64,000 nt of DNA from Propionibacteriaceae bacterium (GCA_030538315.1 JAUNUF010000007.1:1-64000), one strand, 5' to 3'; counted from the first letter of the stretch, positions 25,331 to 34,489 are shown. The notes: generated by a model not told the origin, from the sequence alone. Made by a program: numbers and translations.

Positions 25331-25894
25331 CTAGTGGGAGATCGAGCAGGCCGCGACGCCGGCAGCCAGTCCCGCGACGATACCGACAACGCCACCCCTC
25401 AACGCGAGCCGAGGGGCCACTCGCACGAGCCAAGATGCGACTTGGGCATACTTGCCTCGTTTGAGCCATCCTGCGACGGTGCCGTCGACGAGCCCGATGA
25501 CGCCGGTGCCCACGGACCAACCGATGACACACTTTGCCCACTTGGTATCACCGATCTTCCTAAACGCCGGCGCCTCGCCAGCACTGTTGAAGTCGGCCAC
25601 GATCTGCGACAGGACGGCCACATCTACTCCCGCGGCCACTGCGGCCTCGACATCGCCCAAGGACCACACGCCGGTGACCGGATCCGCGTGGAGAAACACC
25701 TCGAAAACCTGACTGAGTTCTTCCTCAACCTGGGTCAGGTCTGCACTAGCCACGGTGCCAGCACCGATCTGATGGCTGCTCACGGATGAGGCAGGGGATC
25801 CGGGATCTGCCGCCGCAGGATTGATGCTGCCCACGCACAGAGCCAGCGCCATCACACTCCCAGCGAGCGACCTCGACATCAATTTGACTGACAC
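25331..25894 (-). CDS. Bacteriocin-like secreted precursor
   Basis: A 187-residue precursor from GTG 25894, with GGAGGAG just upstream. A Sec signal (SLAGSVMALALCVG through PAAA) is followed by an acidic helical middle (residues about 35-110) and then a C-terminal block of about 65 residues that is hydrophobic, Gly/Ala/Val-rich and cationic (KCVIGWSVGTGVIGLVDG, GGVVGIVAGLAAGVAACSISH) with two cysteines. An acidic prosegment plus amphipathic hydrophobic C-terminus suggests proteolytic release of a pore-forming peptide. It heads an operon of small membrane proteins and is divergent from the peptide-kinase-regulator module at 26110. Confidence 0.5.
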   Translation of the reverse strand: MSVKLMSRSLAGSVMALALCVGSINPAAADPGSPASSVSSHQIGAGTVASADLTQVEEELSQVFEVFLHADPVTGVWSLGDVEAAVAAGVDVAVLSQIVADFNSAGEAPAFRKIGDTKWAKCVIGWSVGTGVIGLVDGTVAGWLKRGKYAQVASWLVRVAPRLALRGGVVGIVAGLAAGVAACSISH

Positions 25895-26109
25895 AATTCT
25901 CCTCCAACAGGTTGATGAAATGACACCCCCATTGGAGCAAGACACCGCTTGTGGCCAACACTGACGTTCGTCAACAATTGGCCAGGCCCTTCCTCACCTC
26001 CGCGGCGACGAAGTGGGCAGGGTGGGTCCAGCCGACCTTGATGGTTGTCAGTGTCTCTGGAGGAGGCCTGTGTTCTAGCCTCTCGTCGTTCAGAACGAGG
26101 AGAGGGCTC
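25895..26109. promoter_or_regulatory. Divergent control region with possible SD-sequestering hairpin
   Basis: The 215 bases between the bacteriocin-like operon and the peptide-sensor operon must hold both promoters. At 26077-26108, AGCC-TCTC-GT can pair, with two small bulges, with the stretch that contains the GAGGAGAGGG ribosome binding site of the peptide gene at 26110. This would mask translation until it is opened. I could not fix -35/-10 elements. Confidence 0.35.
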
Positions 26110-26313
26110 ATGAGAGACTTGAAGATGGTGGCTGCCGGGCTGCTCGCAGCTCTACTGGCGGTGGCACCTGGTCCGGCCGCGGCTACAGGACCCCAAACCG
26201 ATGCGGCGGAGGTGGTTGTTGCCATCGAGGAAGAGGACACGCAGTGGAGGATGAGGCCATGGATCTGCGGGATCTTTCCGTCGTTTCCGGGGTGCGCCAC
26301 GCCGCGAGGCTAA
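26110..26313 (+). CDS. Small secreted Cys-x8-Cys peptide, candidate signalling peptide
   Basis: A 67-residue precursor: signal peptide (MRDLKMVAAGLLAALLAVAP, cleavage near AAA), acidic spacer (VAIEEED) and tail WICGIFPSFPGCATPRG. Two cysteines flank a core with two FP pairs, as in the peptide at 126. GAGGAGAGGG precedes ATG 26110. The tail-coding DNA overlaps the start of the kinase gene by about 55 bases, so the two are translated from one message. A cyclic pheromone sensed by the kinase is inferred. No known family is recognised. Confidence 0.65.
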   Translation: MRDLKMVAAGLLAALLAVAPGPAAATGPQTDAAEVVVAIEEEDTQWRMRPWICGIFPSFPGCATPRG

Positions 26314-27467
26314 GGCCCAGCTGCGTGGCATGGTGGGATTTCTTCTTTCCGGGTCCGGTCACCAATCGTCGCGGCCACCGGTACCTCTACATAGCGAGCG
26401 CCACCGCGATGGTGGTATCCGAGTTGATCGGGCCTGCGGTGCAGGCGAATCTCAGGGTCGTGGATGCCAGCAGCCTTCTCGTGTTGCTGGCCTTCTGGGC
26501 GGCATTATGCTCTGCGGGCTGGCATTCACTGGCAGGTGGCGCCATGTACGCGGCCCTGTTCCTGACGGCAACACTGACAGGTCTTAGCGAGGGATTGCAT
26601 CTGCCTGTCTTCGGGATCTACGTGATAGCAGCCGAGTGGATCTCGCGCTCATGGTTCGTACCGGCCGGTGCCCTGCTGTTCGTCGTCGAGGCCACCTTGC
26701 TGGGACAAACCGAGTACCCGGCCGCGCAAGTATCGTCGATGCTGGTAGGCGTCATGTTGGCTGTCGGGCTGGGAATGATCTCTCGCTGGCACGTTCTGCG
26801 CCACGATCGTCTGCATGCCCGTGCGGAGGCCAGTCAGCAGGAAGCGCTTCACGCGGAAGCTCGGGTCCGGCGGGAACTGGCCACGCAGCTGCATGACACG
26901 CTCGCCAAGGACTTGGCGAGGGTCAACATCACCGCCCAGCGGCTGGCCACTCACAGCGCGGACCCAGCCAGCCGAGCGGAACTGGCCCACTTGGCTGAAC
27001 TGGCCAGCACCGCAGCCCGCCGACTGCGGCCAGTGATCACCGGGCTGGCCACCAACGGCATCGACGCGCACCTCGACGAGATCTTGACCACCTGCACCAT
27101 CATGCTGCGCAGCCGCAGCATCACCCTCGACAGCGACCTGCCTGCAGACCTCAACGACCAGCTCACGCAACGGCAACGCATCCTGGCCGGCCTCATGATC
27201 CGCGAGTCGACAACCAACGTGTTGAAGTACGCCCCTCACGGCGCCACCGCCAACCTCCTGATCGATCTCACTGGCCAGAGCCTCACCATCACCGTGAGCA
27301 ACCCGATCAGCCAGGAAACACCCCCACTCGGCGTTACTGGCGGTTACGGGTTGGCCAACCTCCACCAACACATCGCCACAGAAGGCGGCACCCTCGACTA
27401 CGCCGCCACAAGCCACGGCTGGATCATCACCGCGACCATCCCCGCACACGCAGCAGGCACCCCATGA
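26259..27467 (+). CDS. NarL-type sensor histidine kinase (module 2)
   Basis: About 402 residues: five or six membrane helices to residue about 175, then a HisKA_3 box with the phospho-acceptor His near 212 (ELATQLHDTLAKDL), an N box (RESTTNVLKYAPHG) and a glycine box (GGYGLANLHQH). ATG 26259 is chosen for the GGAGG site at 26246-26250; ATG 26244 and GTG 26325 are in-frame alternatives, the last lying just after the peptide stop. It overlaps the regulator gene by ATGA. Paralogous to the kinase at 473 in topology and context, though diverged. Confidence 0.87.
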   Translation: MDLRDLSVVSGVRHAARLRPSCVAWWDFFFPGPVTNRRGHRYLYIASATAMVVSELIGPAVQANLRVVDASSLLVLLAFWAALCSAGWHSLAGGAMYAALFLTATLTGLSEGLHLPVFGIYVIAAEWISRSWFVPAGALLFVVEATLLGQTEYPAAQVSSMLVGVMLAVGLGMISRWHVLRHDRLHARAEASQQEALHAEARVRRELATQLHDTLAKDLARVNITAQRLATHSADPASRAELAHLAELASTAARRLRPVITGLATNGIDAHLDEILTTCTIMLRSRSITLDSDLPADLNDQLTQRQRILAGLMIRESTTNVLKYAPHGATANLLIDLTGQSLTITVSNPISQETPPLGVTGGYGLANLHQHIATEGGTLDYAATSHGWIITATIPAHAAGTP

Positions 27468-28129
27468 ACCGGCCCCTCAAAGTGCTCCTGGCCGACGACG
27501 ATCCCCTCCTCCTGCACGGCCTGGCCACCATCCTCAACACCCAGCCCGGCATCGAAGTTGTCGCCGCCGTCAGCGACGGCGCAGCAGCCATGACCGCTAT
27601 GACCAGCCACAGCATCGACGTGGCCCTCCTCGACGTGGACATGCCCGTCATCGACGGCATCCACGCAGCCGCCCACATCACCCAGCGGTACCCCAACACC
27701 ACCGTCGTCATGCTCACCGCCTTCGAACACGACAACTTCCTCGACCGAGCACTGGCCGCAGGAGCACACGGCTTCCTCACCAAAGACATCCCCGCCGACC
27801 AACTGGCAAATTTCATCCACCAAGCCCGCTCCGGAACCACAGTGATGGGCCCCAAACCCACCCGGATCCTCGCCAACTCCTACCGCGACCAGCTCCACCG
27901 CCGCGACGAACACCGAGAGTTCATCGACGCCGTCGAAAACCTGCCCCCACACCTCCGTGCTGTCTTCGACCTCATGGCCCACGCCATGCCCAACAAGACC
28001 ATCGCCGCACGCCTCCACCTCGCAGAGAACACCGTACGGATCTACGTCTCACAAATCCTGGCAGCCACCAACAGCCCCTCACGAGCCCACCTAGCGCTGA
28101 CCGCCACGAAATCGGGCCTCGCCAGCTAA
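27464..28129 (+). CDS. NarL/FixJ-type response regulator (module 2)
   Basis: A 221-residue regulator: receiver domain with ADDDP (residues 10-14), phospho-acceptor Asp57 (LLDVDMPVID), Thr/Lys switch residues (MLTAFEH; FLTKDIP) and a C-terminal LuxR-type helix-turn-helix (residues about 160-215, MPNKTIAARLHLAENTVRIYVSQIL). Coupled to the kinase by ATGA. Likely controls the divergent region at 25895-26109 and so the bacteriocin-like operon; this is inferred from arrangement. Confidence 0.9.
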   Translation: MNRPLKVLLADDDPLLLHGLATILNTQPGIEVVAAVSDGAAAMTAMTSHSIDVALLDVDMPVIDGIHAAAHITQRYPNTTVVMLTAFEHDNFLDRALAAGAHGFLTKDIPADQLANFIHQARSGTTVMGPKPTRILANSYRDQLHRRDEHREFIDAVENLPPHLRAVFDLMAHAMPNKTIAARLHLAENTVRIYVSQILAATNSPSRAHLALTATKSGLAS

Positions 28130-28376
28130 CACCTTTGAAGATCGACCAGAACAGAAGCCCCACCCGCCAATGAGGACGCCGTGACTCAACCGCGACACAT
28201 CCGGCTCACCACATGGGGGACGCGCAGTGGAACCATCGCCACCACCTGGACCGTTACCTTCCTCATCTGATGGCAGACCCCAAACCGAGCCACGGCGCCG
28301 CGAGTGTTTCCGTGCCATCGAGTGCGGTCACGAGACCGTTGATCACCCTCGCCGCCATGCCCTGGCGAGCGTCACG

Positions 28377-28862
28377 TCACCACAGCGTGGTCTGAAACCG
28401 ATCAAGCTCGGTCAAACCGGCGTCCTCCACAGCGCCGACGTCGCCCTTGGCTTTGGCGGCGTCACGCAGTTCACGAGCACGTCCACGCGATCCGCGTTTG
28501 TCACGCAACGGCGATCCGGGTGTGCCGCGTCGTGCGAGGTACTCGAGCCGGTTGGACGACCAGGTGGCCGCGCGAAGATGGGCGGGGTTCTGGCACAGCG
28601 GATTGTCACACGAGTGGCTGACAACCTCCGGCAGCTCGTCGACGTCGTCGCCGGCGTTGACCAGCCAACCGAATCGATGGGCGACGACGACGAGCCCGGC
28701 ACCTATCCAGAACCGGCCGTGACCCTTCCCAGAGATAGCTCCGGTCCACAGCCAACAGGTGGTCGAGTCGGGCCGGTGAATCTTCGCGAAGTAGCGCTCG
28801 ACGATCTCAGGGTCAGTGGCCGATGTCAGCAGTGTCTGAAGTCGCGTCGGCGTCGTCGCCAT
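28377..28862 (-). CDS. HNH endonuclease, homing type
   Basis: A 161-residue HNH_3-type nuclease. The core reads VAHRFGWLVNAG, then VVSHSCDNPLCQNPAHLRAATWSSNRLEYLARRG, with the conserved Cys pair and HL of phage and plasmid HNH homing enzymes. An N-terminal CWLWTGAISGKGHGRF segment is typical of the group. It overlaps the end of the upstream gene by 50 bases and lies close to the candidate oriT. Confidence 0.85.
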   Translation of the reverse strand: MATTPTRLQTLLTSATDPEIVERYFAKIHRPDSTTCWLWTGAISGKGHGRFWIGAGLVVVAHRFGWLVNAGDDVDELPEVVSHSCDNPLCQNPAHLRAATWSSNRLEYLARRGTPGSPLRDKRGSRGRARELRDAAKAKGDVGAVEDAGLTELDRFQTTLW

Positions 28863-29154
28863 CGCTGCTCACATCCGTCGCTTCAACCGGCCCCTCCTGG
28901 GCGTTGACACCCTGGTTGTTGAGGAGTTCATCATGGCGGGGCACTCGACCGGTCGAAAGGCCCGTGCGTTCCGCAATTTGCCCGCGCGTCAGTCCCGCGT
29001 CGTAGAGCGCACGGAAACACCGGTTGAGCGCGTCGTGGGCAAGCTCCCAGTCGGCTACCAGACCCACCAGTTGGGTCTCACGAGCCAGAATGGCCGCTGA
29101 GCGTTCCCGGGCTCGTCGGCGTGCTTCTGTTCTAGTCAATGCGATCCTCGCCAT
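28813..29154 (-). CDS. Small helix-turn-helix protein near the relaxase
   Basis: A 113-residue protein from ATG 29154, preceded by AAGGAGAGG. A long basic helix (TRTEARRRARERSAAILARE) leads to a helix-turn-helix (ALYDAGLTRGQIAERTGLSTGRV) and an acidic disordered tail. Its position beside hairpin-rich DNA and opposite the relaxase suggests an oriT-binding accessory (relaxosome) protein or a regulator. No family is firmly recognised. Confidence 0.6.
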   Translation of the reverse strand: MARIALTRTEARRRARERSAAILARETQLVGLVADWELAHDALNRCFRALYDAGLTRGQIAERTGLSTGRVPRHDELLNNQGVNAQEGPVEATDVSSDGDDADATSDTADIGH

Positions 29155-29178
29155 GCACCTCTCCTTAGCGTCAGCGTC

Positions 29179-29504
29179 GGCTCGCTGAGAGTTTAGCGAG
29201 CCGCGGCGAAAACGCCGCGTCGGGTTGCCCACATGGGTGCACAGCTCCGCCAGCCCGAAAGCGCGCGACCTGCACACATGATGGACAACCCTCCTGCCGG
29301 CCCACCGCCTGCCCACAGCGTGCACGGCCACAAGTGCCCGCACACACCGCTGGACAGCCGGTGAACCGGCGAAAGGACACGTCTACGACGTGACTCAAAT
29401 GGTTGGACTTCGTCCACCCTGCCCTTCGGAGCATGGACGAAACGTTGATCGGCCAAAGGCCGAGCCGCTCATGGGCCACAAGGGAGGCCTCCGAATCGGA
29501 GGCC
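29179..29504. other. Candidate origin of transfer (oriT) region
   Basis: This stretch between the small HTH gene and the relaxase is rich in hairpins: GGCTCGCT/AGCGAGCC (29179-29202), immediately followed by CGCGGCG/CGCCGCG with loop AAAA (29202-29219); TGGAC/GTCCA (about 29403-29415); CGGCC/GGCCG (about 29451-29463); and GGCCTCCG/CGGAGGCC with a 3-base loop (29486-29504). MobF oriTs typically lie beside the relaxase gene and contain such stems. The nick site cannot be identified by eye. Confidence 0.45.
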
Positions 29505-29565
29505 CATTAGCGTCACACTACTTGCATTTCTAACCACTCGGTGAAATGTGCCCTCCAGTTCGGCC

Positions 29566-29571
29566 TATACT
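29566..29571 (+). promoter_or_regulatory. Probable -10 element for a leaderless relaxase message
   Basis: TATACT lies 7 bases before GTG 29579 and no ribosome binding site is present. Transcription would therefore start at or next to the first codon. No strong -35 is seen (GAAATG-like at the right distance), so an activator may be required. Confidence 0.5.
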
Positions 29572-29578
29572 CAGCCCC

Positions 29579-32500
29579 GTGATGACGATCTCCAAGCTCA
29601 GCGCTGGAGACGGCTACGCCTACTACACCTCCGTCACAGTCAGCGCCGATCACCACATCGGCAAGAACCAGGAACTAGGCGACTACTACCTCGAAACGGG
29701 AACACCTGAAGGCCAGTGGTTGGGCGGCGGAGCAGCCAGCCTCGGGATCGATGGATCCGTCAGCGAAGCACAGATGAAGGCCCTCTTTGGCGAAGGCCTC
29801 CACCCCAACGCCGACGTCCTGGTCGCACACCACATGAGCACCGGAATGAGCGCCACACAGGCACTCAAAGCCGTGCTACTGGGCCGCAAGTTCTACGGCT
29901 ACCAGACCCCCGATAATGAACTCGCAACCGCCATCAAGAACGCCACCGTTGCGCGCGAAACCGAACTGGGTCGAGACCTCACCCCAGACGAACGGATCGC
30001 CGTCAGGATGCGCCAAGCAGGCATCATGTTCCGCGACCGAAATGGCCGCGCCGGCGCACCGCACGAGGTCGCAAGGTTCCTCGCAACCGAGCTGACCAAG
30101 GGACAAAACGCGGTCTCCGGATTCGACCTCACCTTCTCTGCTCCCAAGTCCGTGTCCGTCGCCTGGGCCATCGCACACGAGCCCCAAGCAACGGCGCTTG
30201 AGGCTGCCCACCAGCGCGCCATCGAGCGCACCGTCGAGTTCCTTGAGACCGAAGTCGTCCGGGCTAGAACCGGCACCAACGGCATGGCTTACCGCACCAC
30301 CAGCGGTCTCCTGGCCACACGATTCAGGCACTGGGAATCCCGCGAAGGTGACCCCCAGCTCCACGACCACGTCGTCATCGCAAACCGCGTCCAGATCACT
30401 GAAGCCGACGGCTCCACCCGCTGGCTCACCATCGACGGGCAGAGCCTCTACCGGGCCACCATGAACGCCTCATCTGTGTACAACAAGCACCTCGCAGATG
30501 AACTGAAATCGCTCGGCTTCGATCTTCGCCAGCGCGTCTCGCCCTCGGGTTCCCATCGCGGAATGGAACTGCGGATGGTGACCGACAAGCACCTGGACAT
30601 GTTCTCCTCGCGCAGCATCGCCATCGCCCAACGCACCGCAGAACTCGTCGCAGACTACGTCAACCAGCATGGCCGTCAACCCGGAACCAAGGAACTCCTG
30701 GCCCTCAAGCAACAGGCCACTTTGGACACCAGAACACCGAAGTCCCAGGCAGTCACCCGCGACGATCTTCGCCAGCGGTGGAACCAGATCATGGGCCGAT
30801 CTGCCGACAGTTTGCGCACCCAGATCGAGTGGGCAATGAAGCACCCGGACGCCTATCAGCTGGTGACTCCACCGCCGATCAACATCACCGAGATCGCCGG
30901 ACAACTGGTCGACGAAGTCTCCGCGAAACAGTCGACCTGGACCCGCAATCACATCGAAACCCGGCTCAACATCTGGGCCGCTGCACAGCCCGGGATCGTG
31001 GATGATCTGACCCTCCAGGCGATCACTCACGAGGCATTGACCCACGCCAGCTTCTCCATCACACCACGGCTGAATCTGCCCCACCATGATGACCTGATCA
31101 ACGACGACGGCAGCTCGATCTACCAGCCTCCAGCCGCCGAGCTATACACCTCGACCGCAGTGCTGGAAGCCGAAGACCTGCTCCTCAACGCCGCTCAGGA
31201 CGTGGCCCTTCCCGCCGTCTCCCAGGCGCATTTCGAGGCCGCGCTGGCCTATCACGATGGGCCGCTGAATCAGGGACAGATCGACTTGGCACACCAGGTC
31301 GCGTGCTCCGAGAGCATCGTGACCGTGGGCATTGGTCCGGCCGGCACCGGCAAGACCACCGCGATGAAGCTGGCGATCGCTGCCACCAGTAACGCGGGCG
31401 TTTCGGTCCACGGAATCACCGTGTCTGCCGCTGCCGCCGAGCAGCTCCAGCAGGCCACGTCGATGACGTCAACCACCATCGCCAAGTGGCTCCTCGATAC
31501 CGGCAACGGCACCCGCGCCATCAACGCTGGCGACGTGATCCTCGTCGATGAAGCTGGCATGGCGTCGGCCCGAGATCTCGCCGCGATCACCGAACGAGCC
31601 ACCCGCGCCGGCGCGTTCGTCCGCCTCATTGGAGACGACCGCCAGCTCCAAGCGATCGGCGCCGGCGGATCACTCAGGATGCTCGCCGCCGAGGTCGGCG
31701 CCGTTCGCCTGGACCAGGTCCACCGATTCGTCGACGAGAACGAAGCCGCCGCGTCGCTCCGGCTCCGAGAAGAGGGCGACGTCGACTGGCACCTGGCCAA
31801 CAACCGTGTCCACGGCGGCACCAACGCCCACGTCTTGACTCGCGTCGTTGAAGCATGGGAAGCAGACCAAAACCACGGCCAAACGTCGCTGATGATGGCC
31901 GGCACGAACAACACCGTGGCCACGCTCAATCAGATGGCCCACGACCAGCGCGCGGTAGACGGAAGCGTCACCATGGACCGCAGCATCGAGCTGGCTGACG
32001 GCAGCCTCGCTGGCATCGGAGACCGCATCATCACCCGCCGAAACGACCGCCGTCTCACCACCGGAACAGGCCACAACTTCGTGAAGAACGGCGACGTGTG
32101 GACCATCACCGACATCGGTGACGACGGCCACATCGACGCCGTCGACGACCTCGGCCGCAGCATCGAGCTACCCGCCGACTACGTCGCCGGCTCCACCGGG
32201 CTCGGCTACGCCACCACCGTGCACCGAGCCCAAGGCCAAACCGTCGACCACGCTCACCTCATCATCGACGACACCACCAGCCGCGAAGCCCTCTACGTCG
32301 GCCTCACTCGAGGTCGACACTCCAACCACGTCTACGCGATCACCGACGGCACCTCGGCCGCAGACATGCTCCGCAACGCCGCAGCCACCAGCAAGCAAGC
32401 CATCTCGGCCCGTGAACTCATCAACCAAGCGCACGCCGAAGCCCACCACCCCGCACGGATGGTGCGGATCCTGGGCGACATGCAGCAGCGCGCCGACCAA

Positions 32501-34447
32501 CAGCGCTACACCAGCCTGCTGCGCGCCTGGGACCCGCAGCTCGCCGCGGCGATCACCACCAGCGACAAACGCCACCGGCTTTACACCGCGCTCGCTGCCG
32601 CAGAAGACGCCGGATTCACCGCCGAACGGATGCTCACCCTCGTCGCCGGCGTCGACTCCCTGTCCGCCGGCGACGACCCCACCGGGCTGATCGCATGGCG
32701 CATCAACAAGCATCTGGCCACCGCCACCACGGTCCGCTACTCCACCCAGCTCCGCCCTGCCCGCGCCATGGGCCACGGCCAGCTCGCCACCGCCCTGGAC
32801 ACCGCCACAGCGGCCCGTGAAGGGGCCTTGCAGGACCTCCGGGCAGCACGGCAAGCCGTCGGCCCCGAACTGCGCCCCGCAGCCCTGAAGGACGGGCGAG
32901 ACGTTCCATCCTGGGTTGACCGCCGCCACGGGCAACTCACCGACGACGAGCTGCGCGAGCAACTCCACACCCACCGCACCATCGCGACGACCATCGGCGG
33001 CGCGATCCGAGAGACCATGACCGCCCGGCGTGAGCTCACACGAGAACTCCTCACCCACGACCCGGACAGCCCCTCCCGCCACGCACTCGGCCAGCGCATC
33101 GAACGGCTCACCGGCCGTATCGACCAGCTCCGCGACGACCGACGCGGCCGCACCCGCACCGAAGCTGAACTCCGCGAGGAAACCATCATCCGCGCCCGCA
33201 TGGACGGACGCTCCTGGTTCGTGGAGAACGTCCAACGAGACGCCGCCCGCGACCTCACCCCCGCCGACGTCAAGACCAACGCCGCGATCGCCGGCGCCAC
33301 CCTCGACGAAGCACAGACCCGCTGGCGCAACGCCAGCGACCTGCAACGAGGGCTGTGGGTCGAGCAGAAGCTGCGCACCTACGAACCAGACACCGGCATC
33401 AACCAGCGGCCCGCCGGCACTCCCGGCTGGAGCATCCCCGGCCGTGGCCTCAACGATCCGCACCTGCCCCCCACCTGGCGCGAACCACTCACCGACATGG
33501 CCGACACCGTCGCGGCCGCGATCCGTGACCGGGGCGCAGCTATCGCCCTCAACCCAGCCCCCTGGGCCACCAACTACCTCGGAGCGGTCCCCGCACCCGA
33601 CACCCCGCTACGTGCCCGGTGGGAAGCCCTCGCAGGGCAGATCGACACATGGCGTGGCCTCACCGGCCACGACGACCCCAGCAAGGCCCTGCCCCCGCCG
33701 TCGCGGAGCCACGACGCCAGCCGCATCCCACAACGCGACCTCCACGTCCTCCACACCGCAGCCGCCGACCTCCGCCGCGACATCGTCGCCGCCAACAGCA
33801 TCGACGACACCCGCCCACCCATGCGGATCCCTCTGCCCGTCCGTACACCGGCACCGACCACACCAGCGCCCGACGACCTCGCCACCCGAGCCCGCCGGAC
33901 ACCCGTCACCATCCAGACTCCAGCGGTTTCACCTGCTCCCGCGCGGCGCCCCACACAGACCCGGCCGAAGAAGCCGAACCTGCTGCACCTCCAGACAGCG
34001 AAACTCAAGCCCGTGCAGGTCTCCCCCATCAGCGCCTGGGTCACCGCACGCAACCAGCAGGCCGACGTGCTCCGCGCTGCCCAGAGCCAGCTCCACCACC
34101 TCCGCAACGCCCCGCTTGCCCCCGGAGAATCCGGCCTCGCCCGCCTCGCGGCCGCAGACAAAGCCAAGGCCGACGTCGCCACAGCAACCGCCACCCTCAG
34201 AAGCATCGAACGCCAAGCCCCACGCAGCCCCCTGGCCGTCGTCGAGAACGTCTTGTCCCGAAGCCGCGAGGCGATCATCCAAGCGCTCACCCGGCCACCA
34301 GCTACACCAGACCGGGCGCCCATCGACACGATCCGCCGCCGCGTCAAGCAACAACAGCTCATCGACACCCTCCGACGCCCCATGCACAAAGCACCCGATC
34401 AGGAACGAACACGAGAGCCCAGCCAACACCATGGCCACGAACGCTAG
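29579..34447 (+). CDS. MobF-type conjugative relaxase with helicase domain (TraA/TrwC-like)
   Basis: A relaxase-helicase of about 1,622 residues. The N-terminal TrwC domain has candidate catalytic tyrosines in YAYYTSV and GDYYLE and the metal-binding histidine triad HWESREGDPQLHDHV near residues 250-265. A RecD-like helicase follows, with Walker A GPAGTGKTT near residue 585, Walker B ILVDEAGM near 655 and motif VI-like YVGLTRGRHSNHVYA near 915. The last 600 residues are helical and Pro/Arg-rich, a likely secretion and coupling region. It nicks oriT, stays bound to the 5' end, and unwinds DNA for the VirD4/T4SS machine encoded at 38948-48640. The start is GTG 29579 or ATG 29582. Confidence 0.93.
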   Translation: MMTISKLSAGDGYAYYTSVTVSADHHIGKNQELGDYYLETGTPEGQWLGGGAASLGIDGSVSEAQMKALFGEGLHPNADVLVAHHMSTGMSATQALKAVLLGRKFYGYQTPDNELATAIKNATVARETELGRDLTPDERIAVRMRQAGIMFRDRNGRAGAPHEVARFLATELTKGQNAVSGFDLTFSAPKSVSVAWAIAHEPQATALEAAHQRAIERTVEFLETEVVRARTGTNGMAYRTTSGLLATRFRHWESREGDPQLHDHVVIANRVQITEADGSTRWLTIDGQSLYRATMNASSVYNKHLADELKSLGFDLRQRVSPSGSHRGMELRMVTDKHLDMFSSRSIAIAQRTAELVADYVNQHGRQPGTKELLALKQQATLDTRTPKSQAVTRDDLRQRWNQIMGRSADSLRTQIEWAMKHPDAYQLVTPPPINITEIAGQLVDEVSAKQSTWTRNHIETRLNIWAAAQPGIVDDLTLQAITHEALTHASFSITPRLNLPHHDDLINDDGSSIYQPPAAELYTSTAVLEAEDLLLNAAQDVALPAVSQAHFEAALAYHDGPLNQGQIDLAHQVACSESIVTVGIGPAGTGKTTAMKLAIAATSNAGVSVHGITVSAAAAEQLQQATSMTSTTIAKWLLDTGNGTRAINAGDVILVDEAGMASARDLAAITERATRAGAFVRLIGDDRQLQAIGAGGSLRMLAAEVGAVRLDQVHRFVDENEAAASLRLREEGDVDWHLANNRVHGGTNAHVLTRVVEAWEADQNHGQTSLMMAGTNNTVATLNQMAHDQRAVDGSVTMDRSIELADGSLAGIGDRIITRRNDRRLTTGTGHNFVKNGDVWTITDIGDDGHIDAVDDLGRSIELPADYVAGSTGLGYATTVHRAQGQTVDHAHLIIDDTTSREALYVGLTRGRHSNHVYAITDGTSAADMLRNAAATSKQAISARELINQAHAEAHHPARMVRILGDMQQRADQQRYTSLLRAWDPQLAAAITTSDKRHRLYTALAAAEDAGFTAERMLTLVAGVDSLSAGDDPTGLIAWRINKHLATATTVRYSTQLRPARAMGHGQLATALDTATAAREGALQDLRAARQAVGPELRPAALKDGRDVPSWVDRRHGQLTDDELREQLHTHRTIATTIGGAIRETMTARRELTRELLTHDPDSPSRHALGQRIERLTGRIDQLRDDRRGRTRTEAELREETIIRARMDGRSWFVENVQRDAARDLTPADVKTNAAIAGATLDEAQTRWRNASDLQRGLWVEQKLRTYEPDTGINQRPAGTPGWSIPGRGLNDPHLPPTWREPLTDMADTVAAAIRDRGAAIALNPAPWATNYLGAVPAPDTPLRARWEALAGQIDTWRGLTGHDDPSKALPPPSRSHDASRIPQRDLHVLHTAAADLRRDIVAANSIDDTRPPMRIPLPVRTPAPTTPAPDDLATRARRTPVTIQTPAVSPAPARRPTQTRPKKPNLLHLQTAKLKPVQVSPISAWVTARNQQADVLRAAQSQLHHLRNAPLAPGESGLARLAAADKAKADVATATATLRSIERQAPRSPLAVVENVLSRSREAIIQALTRPPATPDRAPIDTIRRRVKQQQLIDTLRRPMHKAPDQERTREPSQHHGHER

Positions 34448-34489
34448 TTGCGCTGCTTCTCAACCAGCCGCGATCGGCCTGCTACTAGG

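Noticed and set aside
32168..33463. 431-codon minus frame inside the relaxase
   Set aside because: Gly/Val/Asp-rich shadow translation typical of GC-rich coding DNA.
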